A stretch of 64,000 bases of DNA, taken from positions 5,456,001 to 5,520,000 of the forward strand of contig OW818685.1 in assembly GCA_942493245.1 (NCBI GenBank). The letters are read 5' to 3'. Made by a program: the position numbers and the translations under genes. Positions 1 through 8,891 of the stretch are shown here, piece after piece (positions within the stretch are counted from its first letter, which is position 1; each line of letters starts with the position of its first letter). The notes below the pieces were generated by a model. The model ran no database searches. It had not been told where the DNA came from and saw only the letters and a list, made by a program, of their open reading frames with translations. This DNA comes from DAOPYU01 sp942493245 (GTDB lineage Bacteria > Sumerlaeota > Sumerlaeia > UBA8349).

Positions 1-2565
1 GCAGGAGTGGTTCTCCAGGTGCGGAAGGACGTCCACGTTAATCAGAGGGACGGTAAGGTTCTGAGCCACACGTTTTTTGAAAGTGTGTTGGTCACGACAG
101 ATGAGAAAGGGAGTTATACCCTGACGGGCATTCCTCCCGGTATGGATCTGCGCCTGAGGTATGTCGAGGGGCCTTCGCCCGATCTTTACGTTTTTGATGG
201 GAATTGTCCGAATGCTGTTATCAGGCCAGGAGAAACAAAAACGGGAGTCAATCTCAAATTGTCCCAGGGAACAGCCGGAACAATCGCCGGGATCGTGATC
301 GGGCGGAAAGTCGATTACCGGAATCTGGATGATGTGACGTCGGAGACTGAATCATCGGATGAATTTATTCAGGACGAAGACACACCCTTACCTGGTATCA
401 CGGTCACTTTGAGTTCGGATAATGGGGAACGAAAGACAACGGTCGTTACGGACCAGGCGGGAAATTTTCGATTTGAGAACATTCGTCCAGATTCTTATAA
501 GGTTCGTCCCGATTTTCCGCAAGGAGCCGCACTTTTTCCAGATCAGGCCCTCCTTTTGAACTATTCCTACAATATCTGGACGAAACCCATTTGGGATGGC
601 ATCGAGTTTGTTTTCAGAATGGATGGTGTTTCCATTGAGGGGCGTGTCATGGACCCACAAGGAAATCCCATTGCAGGGGCGGAAATCACGGCGTTTAATG
701 CTGCAAAGAATACACAAGAAAACATCAGCAACGGCATAGCCGGCACACTACATCAGATGGCGAGTGTTTTGTCGAATGCAGAAGGAAAATTCAGACTTGA
801 AAATCTTGCGGCCTTCAATCTTGGGGATGGACTCGATTACCTGAGACATGGGCGATATTGCTGGGAGTTTCAGATTCAGTGCAAAGCCAAAGGGTATCGT
901 ATGGAGCAAACCGCGCTTCCCCCTTATCCAAACGCGTTGCTTAAGGCCGCTTTGGAATTTGACGAATATAAAATGAAGACGGACAAGAAGGAAAATTTCA
1001 CTCCTGACTATGCGGACGTCAAACTTCCATCCGGAGAAGGGAATGTGATTACCGGCGTGGATCTGGTTCTGGTTCCGGCCGGCAGTATTTCGGGCCGCGT
1101 CTTGGACAGTCGAGGGAACAAGATTCTCTCGCCAGAGGAAGAACAATCGTCCTCCACCCGAATTTCTCTGGTTTCTGTGGAAGTCTCTTCAGGAAGTCAA
1201 ATCCAGGAAACGAACCACAAACCGTTTATTATTCCCGATCCTGTCTTCATCGGGATGGGTTCCCGTTTCCATTTCGAGAACGTACCCGCTGGTCGTTACT
1301 TTTTCGACATTCAGATGCGCCAGGATGGAGTGAGGATGCGAGCAAGAAACGGAGCGGTGGCGATTAAGGAGGGGGAGACGATCCAAGATCTGAATCTTGT
1401 CGTGGAATCCCGTGAAGAGCGAGGAAACGTGGTGGGACACGTGATGGATGTTCTAACCGGGCAACCGGTTTCCGCTCTTTCCATAAAGGTGCTTCGCGTG
1501 GAATCCCCAAGTGAGCCAAAGCCGCAACGGGGTTATGTTCAAACAGCCGGACGACCGGAAGGAACGTTCACAATCGCCCAAATTTCTTCGGGAAAGGCCA
1601 CATTGAAGATCTCGGCGCCTGGTTATGCGCCGCTCCAGACCGACATCGAAGTACCCGCCAACGAAATTCTCGAACAGACTTTTCAACTCGAGGCGGGATC
1701 GGGTCTTCTGGGAATGGTGATGGACGCGGAAACGAAAGAACCTGTTGAAAAGTTTGATGTGAAGATCACCCAGACGGAAGGTGAAGGCAAGGGAAAACCG
1801 GTTGAGGGACAGGTTCTGATGGACCGGAATACAAAAGGCCGGTTTTCGATCCTGGGACTTTCAGCCGGACGTGTCACGGTGGAAATTGGCAATGTTCGAG
1901 ACCGCTCAACTGAGGTGGTGGAAATTGAGATCCCAGAAGGGGAAAGAATAGAACAAACCTTTCTGATGAAACAAAGAGGCTTTGTAACCGGGCGGGTGAG
2001 AGTGAATGGGAAGGAATACAAGGGTAACATCCGGATCGTAAGAGAAGACGGCATTGAAGAAAGAGATCAGACCATAGAAACGGATGAACAGGGAGAATAC
2101 AAATCGAAAGAACTCAATCTCGGGGAATATCAGATGTCTGCATCGGTCATCCATGAGTGTGGATTTCAGAAGGATACAAAAGTCCTTGTCTATGATCGGG
2201 CGGAAGTTCAGGTTGAGTCGGGAAAAGAAACCCGCCAGGACTTCGATTTTAATGGAAGCGCATCCATTCAGGGAACCTTCAAGGCCCCTGATCGAAATCC
2301 GAACTGGTATGTATTTGTTCTGGAGGGTGCTGTTGAGAATTGCGACCCGGTCCGTGTCCAACGGGAAAAAAACACACGCGCTGTTGTCATCGGACTGGAG
2401 AAGGGAGATCGTTACGAGATCCCGACCTTTCCTCCTGGAACATACACCTTCTTTGCCTGTCTGGCCCAAAGAGAGGACCTGAAGATTCTGGTGAAAAAGG
2501 AGCAAAAGCAGGTGGTCACCCTGACCGAAGGCCAGGCGCTGACGGTGGATTTTGAGTTTCCGTGA
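1..2565 (+). CDS. Large carboxypeptidase-regulatory-like (CarboxypepD_reg) repeat protein, 5' partial
   Basis: The frame is open at the left edge, so the N-terminus lies outside the window; about 854 residues are visible. The protein is a string of beta-sandwich modules of the carboxypeptidase-regulatory-like type. Each module carries a G-x-V-x-D-x-x-G-x-P-I/V-x-G-A pattern followed by T-D-x-x-G-x-F-x-F/L-x-N-I/L-x-P/A-G. Examples are IEGRVMDPQGNPIAGAEI, SISGRVLDSRGNKI, NVVGHVMDVLTGQPV and GFVTGRVRVNGKEY. I count at least seven. No catalytic domain or membrane segment is visible in this part. Such proteins are usually secreted or cell-surface adhesive or structural proteins. The function is unknown. 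The last codons are duplicated downstream near position 2950. Confidence 0.85.
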   Translation, partial: AGVVLQVRKDVHVNQRDGKVLSHTFFESVLVTTDEKGSYTLTGIPPGMDLRLRYVEGPSPDLYVFDGNCPNAVIRPGETKTGVNLKLSQGTAGTIAGIVIGRKVDYRNLDDVTSETESSDEFIQDEDTPLPGITVTLSSDNGERKTTVVTDQAGNFRFENIRPDSYKVRPDFPQGAALFPDQALLLNYSYNIWTKPIWDGIEFVFRMDGVSIEGRVMDPQGNPIAGAEITAFNAAKNTQENISNGIAGTLHQMASVLSNAEGKFRLENLAAFNLGDGLDYLRHGRYCWEFQIQCKAKGYRMEQTALPPYPNALLKAALEFDEYKMKTDKKENFTPDYADVKLPSGEGNVITGVDLVLVPAGSISGRVLDSRGNKILSPEEEQSSSTRISLVSVEVSSGSQIQETNHKPFIIPDPVFIGMGSRFHFENVPAGRYFFDIQMRQDGVRMRARNGAVAIKEGETIQDLNLVVESREERGNVVGHVMDVLTGQPVSALSIKVLRVESPSEPKPQRGYVQTAGRPEGTFTIAQISSGKATLKISAPGYAPLQTDIEVPANEILEQTFQLEAGSGLLGMVMDAETKEPVEKFDVKITQTEGEGKGKPVEGQVLMDRNTKGRFSILGLSAGRVTVEIGNVRDRSTEVVEIEIPEGERIEQTFLMKQRGFVTGRVRVNGKEYKGNIRIVREDGIEERDQTIETDEQGEYKSKELNLGEYQMSASVIHECGFQKDTKVLVYDRAEVQVESGKETRQDFDFNGSASIQGTFKAPDRNPNWYVFVLEGAVENCDPVRVQREKNTRAVVIGLEKGDRYEIPTFPPGTYTFFACLAQREDLKILVKKEQKQVVTLTEGQALTVDFEFP

Positions 2566-2678
2566 GGGGCGGAAGGAAAAGCAGGGACGGGAACACGGGA
2601 TGGACAGGATGCGGAGGCGAGGGGGTTTTGATTTATCCTGCAAATCCCGTGATCCTGTCCACGCCATCTGTTGCCAAG

Positions 2679-2901
2679 AACCGCAGTTGAGCGCCAACGG
2701 CGCGGATTCATCGTAGCCTGGGGCAAGCGAAGCGTCGCCCCAGGAAAGGTGTCCCTATTTCAAAAGGGCTGAAGGCCCGCCCGATTGGGATTGGGGAAAA
2801 CGCCTTGATAGAAAGGGCTTTCAGCCCTTGTGAGAACAACCGGGTCTGTTCCTGGGGCGATGCCCCAGGCTACGATGAATCCGCGCCGTTGGCGCTTGAC
2901 T
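2679..2901. repeat. R1 repeat, copy A (MITE-like palindrome)
   Basis: An element of about 220 bp with long imperfect terminal inverted repeats. It opens with AACCGCAGTTGAGCGCCAAC and closes with the complement of GCGCCAACGGCGCGGATT. Inside is a second inverted pair (TAGCCTGGGGCAAGCGAAGC / GGGGCGATGCCCCAGGCTA) and a central hairpin with AGGGCTGAAGGCCC and GGGCTTTCAGCCC. Related copies lie at 26261-26481, 29624-29840 and 35497-35697. No coding capacity is seen. Confidence 0.8.
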
Positions 2902-2948
2902 CCCGCATTGCTTCGCGGTTCTGCTTGCAGAAGTTGGGTAAAGGGTTG

Positions 2949-3066
2949 CGACCCGGAGGGACAGGCGCTGACGGAGGACTTCGAGTTTCCGTGAGGGGGG
3001 ACAGGAAAAAGGGACGGGATCACGGGATGGGCAGGATGCGGAGGCGAGGGGATTTTGATTTATCGG
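2949..3066 (+). pseudogene. Duplicated 3' tail of the upstream CarboxypepD_reg gene
   Basis: Positions 2949-3066 repeat 2522-2640, the last codons and 3' flank of the gene ending at 2565. Both encode a terminus of the form EGQALT-x-DFEFP followed by TGA. The homology then continues through GAGGGG, CACGGGATGG and GGATGCGGAGGCGAGG. Nothing upstream of about 2949 continues the homology, because the R1 repeat sits there. This is best read as the remnant of a tandem paralogue that lost all but its end. Confidence 0.6.
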
Positions 3067-3112
3067 AACCCTTCGCCCTTCTCTGTTCGGGATTTTCCAA
3101 GCCGAAATACCT

Positions 3113-3185
3113 GTAGGGGCGGGTTTCAAACCCGCCCTTCCCCGATCCGGAGCGTCTGCCGGGCGGGTTTGAAACCCGCCCCTAC
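3113..3185. repeat. GTAGGGGCGGGTTT inverted repeat
   Basis: Two arms, GTAGGGGCGGGTTTCAAACC and the complement-oriented GGTTTGAAACCCGCCCCTAC, surround about 25 bp. Partial arms recur near 3369 and 3710. This is an intergenic palindromic repeat with no coding role visible. Confidence 0.7.
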
Positions 3186-3819
3186 GGATTTTTTCCTCAG
3201 ATCGCCCCCCCCTTCTCTTGGAAGCGGGGGTGGCTAAAAGATTACCAAAAAAGAAGAAAACCGAAAAGGAAACCGCAGAACAGGCGGAACACGCAGAAAA
3301 AAATAGGTTTCTGCATGTTCTGTCTATTCTGCGGTTCTCGACTTGATACTCATTTGCATTAAACCTGAAAGCCGCCCCTACGGATTCTTTCCTCAGAGCG
3401 GAAACCCCTTCTCTGGGGAGCGACAGGTGGCTAAAGATAACGATTTATCCTGCAAATCCCGTGATCCTGTCCGCGTTTTTCGGATGCGAGCGAGCGTTTC
3501 CCGGCCGGATTCAAGAAAAGATTTTCAGCCACAAAAAGGCACAGAAAGCACAGGAATCTCCGTTTTTGTGACTTTTGCGCCTCATGTGGCTTACAGCAAA
3601 CGGCCTCCGCGTCCCTGCGTCTCTGCGCGATGATTCTTTACCTCCCCGTTTTCTCGGGTTGTCGTGTACCTTCAGGGTATCCGACCGCTCGCCTGGGCGG
3701 ACACACAGGTCCGCCCCTACGGATGGGTTGCGGCTTCGCTGCGCCAGGCAAATCCGTGTGGGTATCGTGTGGGAGGCGAGTTTGCATCGGAAGAGGGCGC
3801 TCGGGTGCCGCCTGAAACA

Positions 3820-3849
3820 GGAATGGGAGTTCCGAAGAACTCCCATTCC
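3820..3849 (-). terminator. pgk terminator hairpin with UUCG loop
   Basis: A perfect 13-bp inverted repeat (GGAATGGGAGTTC / GAACTCCCATTCC) with a 4-nt loop. On the minus strand the loop reads C-UUCG-G, an exceptionally stable tetraloop. It lies 65 bp downstream of the pgk stop. No U-tract follows, so it may act as a terminator or as a 3' stabilising hairpin. Confidence 0.65.
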
Positions 3850-3914
3850 GTTGATCTGAGGCGTTGTTCATCGGAGACGACCTGCGAATCGGTTCGGCTC
3901 CGCGGGGGACACGC

Positions 3915-5096
3915 TTACGCGTTGTCGAGCGTGGCGATGCCGGGGAGGACTTTGCCTTCGAGGAACTCGAGGGAGGCGCCGCCCCCGGTCGAGATGTGGC
4001 TCATCTTGTCTTCGAGACCGAATTTTTTGATCGCGGCGGCGCTGTCGCCGCCGCCGATGACGGTGATGGCGCTGCTGGCGGCCATCGCCTCGGCCACGGC
4101 CAGCGAGCCTTTGGCGAAATCGTCAATCTCGAACACGCCCACGGGGCCGTTCCACACCACGGTGCCCGCCGAGGCGATGATGTCGTTGAAGAGCGCGACG
4201 CTCTTGGGGCCGATGTCCACGCCCTGCCACCCGGCGGGAATTCCATCCACCCCCACGGCCTTCGTCTGCGCGCCCGCCTCGAACTTGTCGGCCACGAGGC
4301 AGTCGATCGGGAGCACCAGTTTGTCGTTCTTGGCCGCGAGCAGGGCCTTGGCTTTTTCGAAGCCGGCCTCGTCGAAGAGCGACGCGCCGATCTCGTACCC
4401 CATCGCCTTGTAGAACGTGTAGGCCATGCCGCCGCCGAGGATCAGTTTGTCCACTTTCGGGAGCAGGCTTTCGATCACGCCGATCTTGGTGTCCACCTTG
4501 GCGCCGCCGAGAATGGCCACGAAGGGGCGCTTGGGGTTGTCGAGGGCGTTGCCCAGGTAGTCGAGTTCCTTCTGGATGAGGAAGCCCGCCACGGCGGGGC
4601 GCACGAAGGCGGCGATGCCCTCGGTCGAGCAGTGGGCGCGGTGCGCCGAGCCGAACGCGTCGTTGACGTACACGTCGGCCAGTTCGGCCATCTGTTTGCT
4701 CAGTTCCGGATCGTTCTTGGTTTCGCCCTTGTGGAAGCGGACGTTTTCGAGCATGAGGACGTCGCCCGGTTTCATGGTGTCCACGAGCGCCTTGACCTCG
4801 GGTCCGACACAGTCGGGGGCCATCTGGACGGGCTGGCCGAGGAGTTCGCTCAGACGCGTGGCCGCCGGGGCCAGGCTGAACGCCGGATCGGGGCCTTCCT
4901 TGGGGCGGCCCAAATGCGAGGCGAGGAGGACTTTCGCGCCCTGCTTGACCAGGTGCTGGATGGTGGGCAGAGCCTGCACGATGCGGTTGTCGTCGGTGAT
5001 GACCGTGCCGCTGAGGGGCACATTAAAGTCCACCCGGACAAACACGCGCTTGCCCTGGACATCTACCTGATTGACGATCTTTTTGGAGAAACTCAT
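3915..5096 (-). CDS. pgk: Phosphoglycerate kinase
   Basis: 393 residues, the usual length for a bacterial PGK. It transfers phosphate between 1,3-bisphosphoglycerate and ADP in cytoplasmic glycolysis and gluconeogenesis. Visible family signatures are RVDFNVPL near residue 22, DNRI, the ASHLGRPK substrate loop, GGAKVDTKI in the hinge region, and GGGDSAAAI near the C-terminus for nucleotide binding. The ATG is preceded by AGAGGA. No gap or tim gene sits beside it. It appears monocistronic, with a strong sigma-70-type promoter and a downstream hairpin. Confidence 0.97.
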   Translation of the reverse strand: MSFSKKIVNQVDVQGKRVFVRVDFNVPLSGTVITDDNRIVQALPTIQHLVKQGAKVLLASHLGRPKEGPDPAFSLAPAATRLSELLGQPVQMAPDCVGPEVKALVDTMKPGDVLMLENVRFHKGETKNDPELSKQMAELADVYVNDAFGSAHRAHCSTEGIAAFVRPAVAGFLIQKELDYLGNALDNPKRPFVAILGGAKVDTKIGVIESLLPKVDKLILGGGMAYTFYKAMGYEIGASLFDEAGFEKAKALLAAKNDKLVLPIDCLVADKFEAGAQTKAVGVDGIPAGWQGVDIGPKSVALFNDIIASAGTVVWNGPVGVFEIDDFAKGSLAVAEAMAASSAITVIGGGDSAAAIKKFGLEDKMSHISTGGGASLEFLEGKVLPGIATLDNA

Positions 5097-5188
5097 GGTT
5101 CGATCCTCTTTCTTTGCGTGCGAATGGTGGAAGCGGTTTGTTCCAGAAGCCGCCGGGGTGACCCGGTTCTCAACCAGACAAACCGGAT

Positions 5189-5236
5189 GAGACCACTTGG
5201 TCTCTGGATCATAGTTTTCCCCCCCGCTCCCGTCAA
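5189..5236 (-). promoter_or_regulatory. pgk promoter with palindromic operator candidate
   Basis: On the minus strand a TTGACG -35 box (5231-5236) and a TATGAT -10 box (5208-5213) are separated by exactly 17 bp. Immediately downstream, covering the expected start site, is GAGACCACTTGGTCTC (5189-5204), with 7-bp inverted arms and a 2-bp centre. This is a plausible repressor site. The regulator is unknown. Confidence 0.65.
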
Positions 5237-5342
5237 CGAAAAGTTGGGGTGACAGGGAGCGGATTTCAGGAGATCCTCATTGTCCAGGCGAGAGAGGGAT
5301 ACCCCAGGTTCTATGGGGTTATTCTGGGCTTTTCCCCCCATC

Positions 5343-5464
5343 CGTCATCCCCGCGAACGCGGGGACCCAGAGTAACGCGAACGGAAAAACAGGAGGGAAG
5401 CCCAAGGGAAACGCGATCAACCAGAACGTCCCGGATCTGGGTTCCCGCTTTCGCGGGAATGACG
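5343..5464. repeat. R4 repeat unit (CGTCATTCCCGCG family), paired arms
   Basis: Two outward hairpins, CCCCGCGAACGCGGGG near 5350 and TTCCCGCTTTCGCGGGAA near 5441, form a unit with inverted CGTCAT-type ends and a CCCAGA/TCTGGG inner edge. The same element is seen singly at 26625-26653 and as a pair at 61330-61456. It is a dispersed palindromic repeat of the ATTCCCGCG kind seen in many bacteria. The rest of 5097-5561 holds only the pgk promoter. Confidence 0.75.
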
Positions 5465-5561
5465 AGAAATAGGATTTTGTTTTGGCCCCAATGCAAAAAA
5501 CTCATTCAAAATCTACCCACAAATTCTTTCAAAGAACCTTCTTTTGAAGAGGCCGGATTTT

Positions 5562-6443
5562 TTACTTTGGACAGATGGCGTAGCGCACCCGAAGCGCTTC
5601 GATTTCCTCGGCTTCCGCACAGTGTCCCCGTTTCCGGCACCCCTGAATGTAAATACTCGCCTTGACGGCCAAGGCGGCGAGCGCCTGCGCGCGCTGGCCG
5701 GGGTTGAGGCGACCGCTTTCGAGCGTCTTGACCAGAGCGCGAATCCGGTACCGGTCGAGCGCCTCAACCGTGCTGGAAAGTTGGTCGGCGTGGCCTCCGT
5801 ATCGGATCATCAAAGGCTCTCGGACTAATCCGACCTCCCAATGGGCGCTCAGACGCAGCCAGAATTCATAATCCTCACAGGCCGGGTAATCCTCATCGAA
5901 AAATCCAACCTCTTCAAAGAGATCCCGCCGGATCAGGACGGAAGAGGGACTGATGGCACAGTGGTCCACGCACAACGGGAACAGGTTGCCTTCCCCTTTC
6001 TCAAATCGCGCGGGCGGGTTGACCCGCACTCCGTTGCGAATCCAGATCTCACGGGTCTGACTCAGCGCCAGGTTGGGACACTCGGCGTGGAGGGCCATCT
6101 GGCGGGTCAGCTTGGTGGGCGCCCAAGCGTCGTCCGAGTCCAGCAGGGCGATCCAGGCCCCACGCGCCAGCCGGATGCCGGTGTTGCGCGCCGCGCTGAC
6201 CCCCCGGTTTTCCTGCCGTATCCGGCGCAGGGGAATGGCTCGCTTGCAGGCCTCTTCTTCCAGCGTTACAAGGATTTCGGGGGTGGCGTCGGTGGAACCG
6301 TCATCCACCACGATCAACTCCAGCGGCCGGTAATCCTGCGCCAGGACCGACTCGACGGCGCGGCGGATTGTCGCGGCCCGGTTGAAAACCGGCACAACGC
6401 AACTGACGGAACCCGGATTTCCGAAAGGAGTAAGATTGTCCAT
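5562..6443 (-). CDS. Family 2 glycosyltransferase
   Basis: 293 residues with the GT-A fold of family GT2. The N-terminus reads SVSCVVPVFNRAATI, then LIVVDDGSTD (nucleotide-sugar contact) and LLDSDDAW, the DxD-like metal site. A characteristic CEDYEFWLRLS segment (ED, acceptor/catalytic region) lies near residue 190. There is no membrane segment, so it is probably a cytoplasmic or peripheral enzyme adding a sugar to a polysaccharide or lipid acceptor. Donor and acceptor are not predictable. The gene stands alone and its ribosome binding site is weak. Confidence 0.88.
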   Translation of the reverse strand: MDNLTPFGNPGSVSCVVPVFNRAATIRRAVESVLAQDYRPLELIVVDDGSTDATPEILVTLEEEACKRAIPLRRIRQENRGVSAARNTGIRLARGAWIALLDSDDAWAPTKLTRQMALHAECPNLALSQTREIWIRNGVRVNPPARFEKGEGNLFPLCVDHCAISPSSVLIRRDLFEEVGFFDEDYPACEDYEFWLRLSAHWEVGLVREPLMIRYGGHADQLSSTVEALDRYRIRALVKTLESGRLNPGQRAQALAALAVKASIYIQGCRKRGHCAEAEEIEALRVRYAICPK

Positions 6444-6747
6444 TTCTTATACGGAATCCTCCATTGTCAACCGGCTGAAAGGGGCTTATGGTTTGCAATC
6501 AGGTACCGTTGACTCACTTGGCCTGCTGGCCGGAATCAGACACAAAACGCATCACAAGTTATCGGCGACACGGGAGCGCAACCCGGTTGCATTTCGGTTT
6601 TCGAGATGGGTTTCAATCTGTCGGCGGAAAACAGATTTGTGTTTCTTCGCCCGATGCAGGATAATGAAGCGTTGAACGACGCTCATTCTGGTGATTCGGA
6701 ACGCGCCCTCCGGGAAGACTCCCGGACAGGCGAAAGGAGAAGTCCGG
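6444..6747. other. Intergenic region between divergent genes
   Basis: 304 bp between the glycosyltransferase start and the prepilin start, so it must carry both promoters. I see no clear consensus boxes. The only convincing site is the ribosome binding sequence AAAGGAGA (about 6733-6740) for the prepilin. Confidence 0.4.
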
Positions 6748-7314
6748 ATGTGGAAGAAACGGCAGAGACCATCCCAGAGAGCCTTCACCCTGATCGAACT
6801 GTTGATCGTGGTTGCCATCATCGCCATTCTGGCAGCCATCGCGGTGCCGAATTTTCTGGAGGCGCAGACGCGCGCCAAGATCACCCGCGTGCGCACAGAC
6901 CTGCGGACTCTGGCCACGGCGATGGAGACCTATTTCACGGACAACAGCGCCTACCCGCCCGACTACGACAGCGGGGAGTTTGGCGTAACTCCCAACAACG
7001 AATACATGACCTACGCCAGCCTGACCACCCCCATCGCTTATCTCAGCACCATTCCGACGGACTATTTCCTTGAGAAGATGCAGGAAAGCATCACGGGCAA
7101 GCCAACCCCCTATTTCCAGTTCAACGGAGGCAACCGCGCGAATTTTTACGGATCGAGCATCAAGTGGCTCATGTCGTCACCCGGGCCGGATCTGCGCGAC
7201 AACGTGATGTGGGGGCAGGACTGGCGCCGGATGCACGAGGTCTCCTATGACCCGACGAACGGGACCAAGTCGTCCGGCGACATCGGACGCTCGAACGTGA
7301 CCGCTTACCCCTGA
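6748..7314 (+). CDS. Type IV prepilin / PulG-like pseudopilin
   Basis: 188 residues from the ATG at 6748, chosen because AAAGGAGA precedes it and a basic leader (WKKRQRPSQR) then meets the prepilin peptidase site AF-TLIELL. The following VVAIIAILAAIAVPNFLEA is the N-terminal helix that anchors the subunit and packs the filament core. The globular part contains ATAMETYFTDNSAYPPDYD, a common start of pseudopilins of uncultured phyla, and ends without paired cysteines. No pilus or secretion genes are next to it. It could be a minor pilin, a type II secretion pseudopilin or a stand-alone surface protein. Confidence 0.85.
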   Translation: MWKKRQRPSQRAFTLIELLIVVAIIAILAAIAVPNFLEAQTRAKITRVRTDLRTLATAMETYFTDNSAYPPDYDSGEFGVTPNNEYMTYASLTTPIAYLSTIPTDYFLEKMQESITGKPTPYFQFNGGNRANFYGSSIKWLMSSPGPDLRDNVMWGQDWRRMHEVSYDPTNGTKSSGDIGRSNVTAYP

Positions 7315-7347
7315 GAGTCTGTGTGAAAAGCCTTCCATTTGTTGTGT

Positions 7348-7581
7348 AACCCCTCAAAGGGGTTTATCTGGCCCCGAAGGGGCCTCCCATGAGTAGCCGT
7401 GGGTGACCAAAGGGAACCCACGGAAAAGAGATTACAAACGGCGCACCCTGAAGGGGTGCCCCAACAAAAGTAAAATCAATGATTGGGAAACCCCTCCGGG
7501 GTTTGAAATATTTGGGGACACATTCCGCAGGTTCCCTTCGGTCACCTGCGGCTATTCAAGGGGAATCCCTTCGGGATTCAA
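7348..7581. repeat. R3 repeat: GTAGCCGTGGGTGACC inverted pair
   Basis: This region fills most of 7315-7664. It contains AGTAGCCGTGGGTGACC..GGGAACCCACGG and, inverted about 120 bp later, the complement of AATAGCCGCAGGTGACC..GGGAACCTGCGG. Several CCCCTnnAGGGG-type mini-hairpins flank them. A related pair occurs at 20022-20270. A solitary AACCGCAGTTGA, the R1/R2 end motif, lies at about 7612. No coding frame is supported. Confidence 0.7.
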
Positions 7582-7664
7582 GAATCGTGACGATACTTTT
7601 TAAAACACAATAACCGCAGTTGAATGTCCGAGTACGGCTATTTACACAGGCTTTGGGAGTCCCC

Positions 7665-8312
7665 TCAGTCCTGGTAGCGCTCGCGCAGCAGGGGCGAGAG
7701 GCGCAGGATCCACTGCATGCGCTCGAAGATATCGGTCCATTCGGACACTTCTTCCTCGATTTCGTCCACAGGGGGGGCGATCAGGCCGGAGTTGCACACG
7801 GCTCCAACCAACTGACGCCCTTTCTCAAACACCCGGCTCATGGCGTTTGCGACACCCACCTCGGCGTTCTGCTGGTGCGCCAGGCGACGGTAGGCGCCCA
7901 GCGTTCGATCGCCAAATCGTCCGATCTCGAAGTAATCCTCGGAGAGAAAGACGACCACGGGCACCTTGTACGCGCCGTTGATCCGTAACTCCTCAGCCAG
8001 CGGGGAACCGTCCACCCGCTCGATGAACCGCAGTTCAATGCAGGGGTTCTCTTCCGCGATCCGCTGCAGAATCGGTCCCTGCCGCACACAGTCACCACAC
8101 CAGACGCCGGAATAGACCAGAACAGGCATTTTCCGGACGAATCCGGCGATCGTGTCCACACAGTCGTCGGGCAGGACGACCTTTTTTTCCATCTCGCGCC
8201 ATTTGGCCGTGTGGATCGGGTCGCTGTGGGCGAGATAGGCGCTGTAAGGCAGAGCATTGCCTCGCATCACGCTGGTCCAGAGAGGTTGACGAACGTCGCG
8301 GTACTTTTCCAT
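7665..8312 (-). CDS. Thioredoxin-like protein with WCGDC motif
   Basis: 215 residues. A basic N-terminal segment of about 60 residues precedes a thioredoxin fold: MPVLVYSGVWCGDC with the cysteines at 72 and 75, and a cis-proline region YKVPVVVFL. There is no signal peptide, so it is cytoplasmic. WCGDC proteins of this sort are thioredoxin-family disulfide reductases of unassigned substrate. GGAGG lies 8 bp before the ATG. It is probably the last gene of the minus-strand operon that begins with accB. Confidence 0.82.
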   Translation of the reverse strand: MEKYRDVRQPLWTSVMRGNALPYSAYLAHSDPIHTAKWREMEKKVVLPDDCVDTIAGFVRKMPVLVYSGVWCGDCVRQGPILQRIAEENPCIELRFIERVDGSPLAEELRINGAYKVPVVVFLSEDYFEIGRFGDRTLGAYRRLAHQQNAEVGVANAMSRVFEKGRQLVGAVCNSGLIAPPVDEIEEEVSEWTDIFERMQWILRLSPLLRERYQD

Positions 8313-8409
8313 GAGGTGCGCCTCCGTACAATTGGGTTGGGGATAGGGTCCGGCACGGATGTTCAGGAAATTGGGGAGAGATGGAACGGAGAACCTCGAG
8401 CGGGGTCGC

Positions 8410-8841
8410 TCAGACGGGAGTCACTCCTTTTTTCAAGAGAATGTTTCCATATTTGGCGGTTTCGCCGGTCATGACGACCGCGAAGGCCTGACGCGCCCGA
8501 TCATAGAAGTCGAAACGCCCGATGCGGGCGATGGGCGGAGCGGTGGGACAATGGTGGTCAATCGCCCGGCGATAGGCTATCTCGACGGTCGGGTCGAGCG
8601 TGTCGCCTTCGACGGCTGCCATCATGATCAGGGGACTTTCGACATAGGCGTCGAGTTCAAAGAGAGGCAGGATGGCGTCGAGCAGTTTGGCGATGGGCAG
8701 ACCGTCGGCCCGCAGGACGCGGCCATTAAAGGTTTCGCCGGGGAAGTGGGCGTCGGCCAGAATGATCTCGTCGCCGTGGCCCATCCGGCACAGAACGGCC
8801 AGCAGTTCGGGACTGAGCAGGGGGGAAATCCCTTTGAGCAT
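8410..8841 (-). CDS. RbsD/FucU family sugar mutarotase
   Basis: 143 residues, the normal size for the family. The hallmark GHGDEIILADAHFP near residue 21 contains the conserved His and Asp of the sugar site, and a K-Y-G-N-I-L-L-K-K C-terminus follows. Relatives interconvert alpha and beta anomers of fucose or ribose in the cytoplasm. The FucU type is the nearer guess (Y-G at the end), but no fucose or ribose pathway gene is adjacent. AAAGGAG lies about 10 bp before the ATG. It stands 50 bp after gatC. Confidence 0.85.
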   Translation of the reverse strand: MLKGISPLLSPELLAVLCRMGHGDEIILADAHFPGETFNGRVLRADGLPIAKLLDAILPLFELDAYVESPLIMMAAVEGDTLDPTVEIAYRRAIDHHCPTAPPIARIGRFDFYDRARQAFAVVMTGETAKYGNILLKKGVTPV

Positions 8842-8891
8842 GTGATCGCGTCTCCTTTCGGACGTATCCCGCGATCCGATTCTGCCGCGGG

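Larger units (their letters stand above)
2566..3819. other. Repeat-rich intergenic region without a credible gene
   Basis: About 1.25 kb holding no supported coding frame. It is a mosaic of short palindromic or duplicated elements: a R1 repeat (2679-2901), a duplicated gene tail (2949-3066), a GTAGGGGCGGGTTT inverted repeat (3113-3185), an imperfect inverted repeat with arms like AACCGCAGAACAGGCGGAA (3271-3336), another based on AGCCAC/GTGGCT (3537-3601) and a GGCGGACACACAGGTCCGCC hairpin near 3697. The phrase GATTTATCCTGCAAATCCC occurs twice (near 2630 and 3443). Confidence 0.7.

Noticed and set aside
3864..5252. Long plus-strand open frame over pgk (462 codons)
   Set aside because: It is antisense to an unmistakable phosphoglycerate kinase and its His/Gly/Asp-rich composition is that of a shadow frame.
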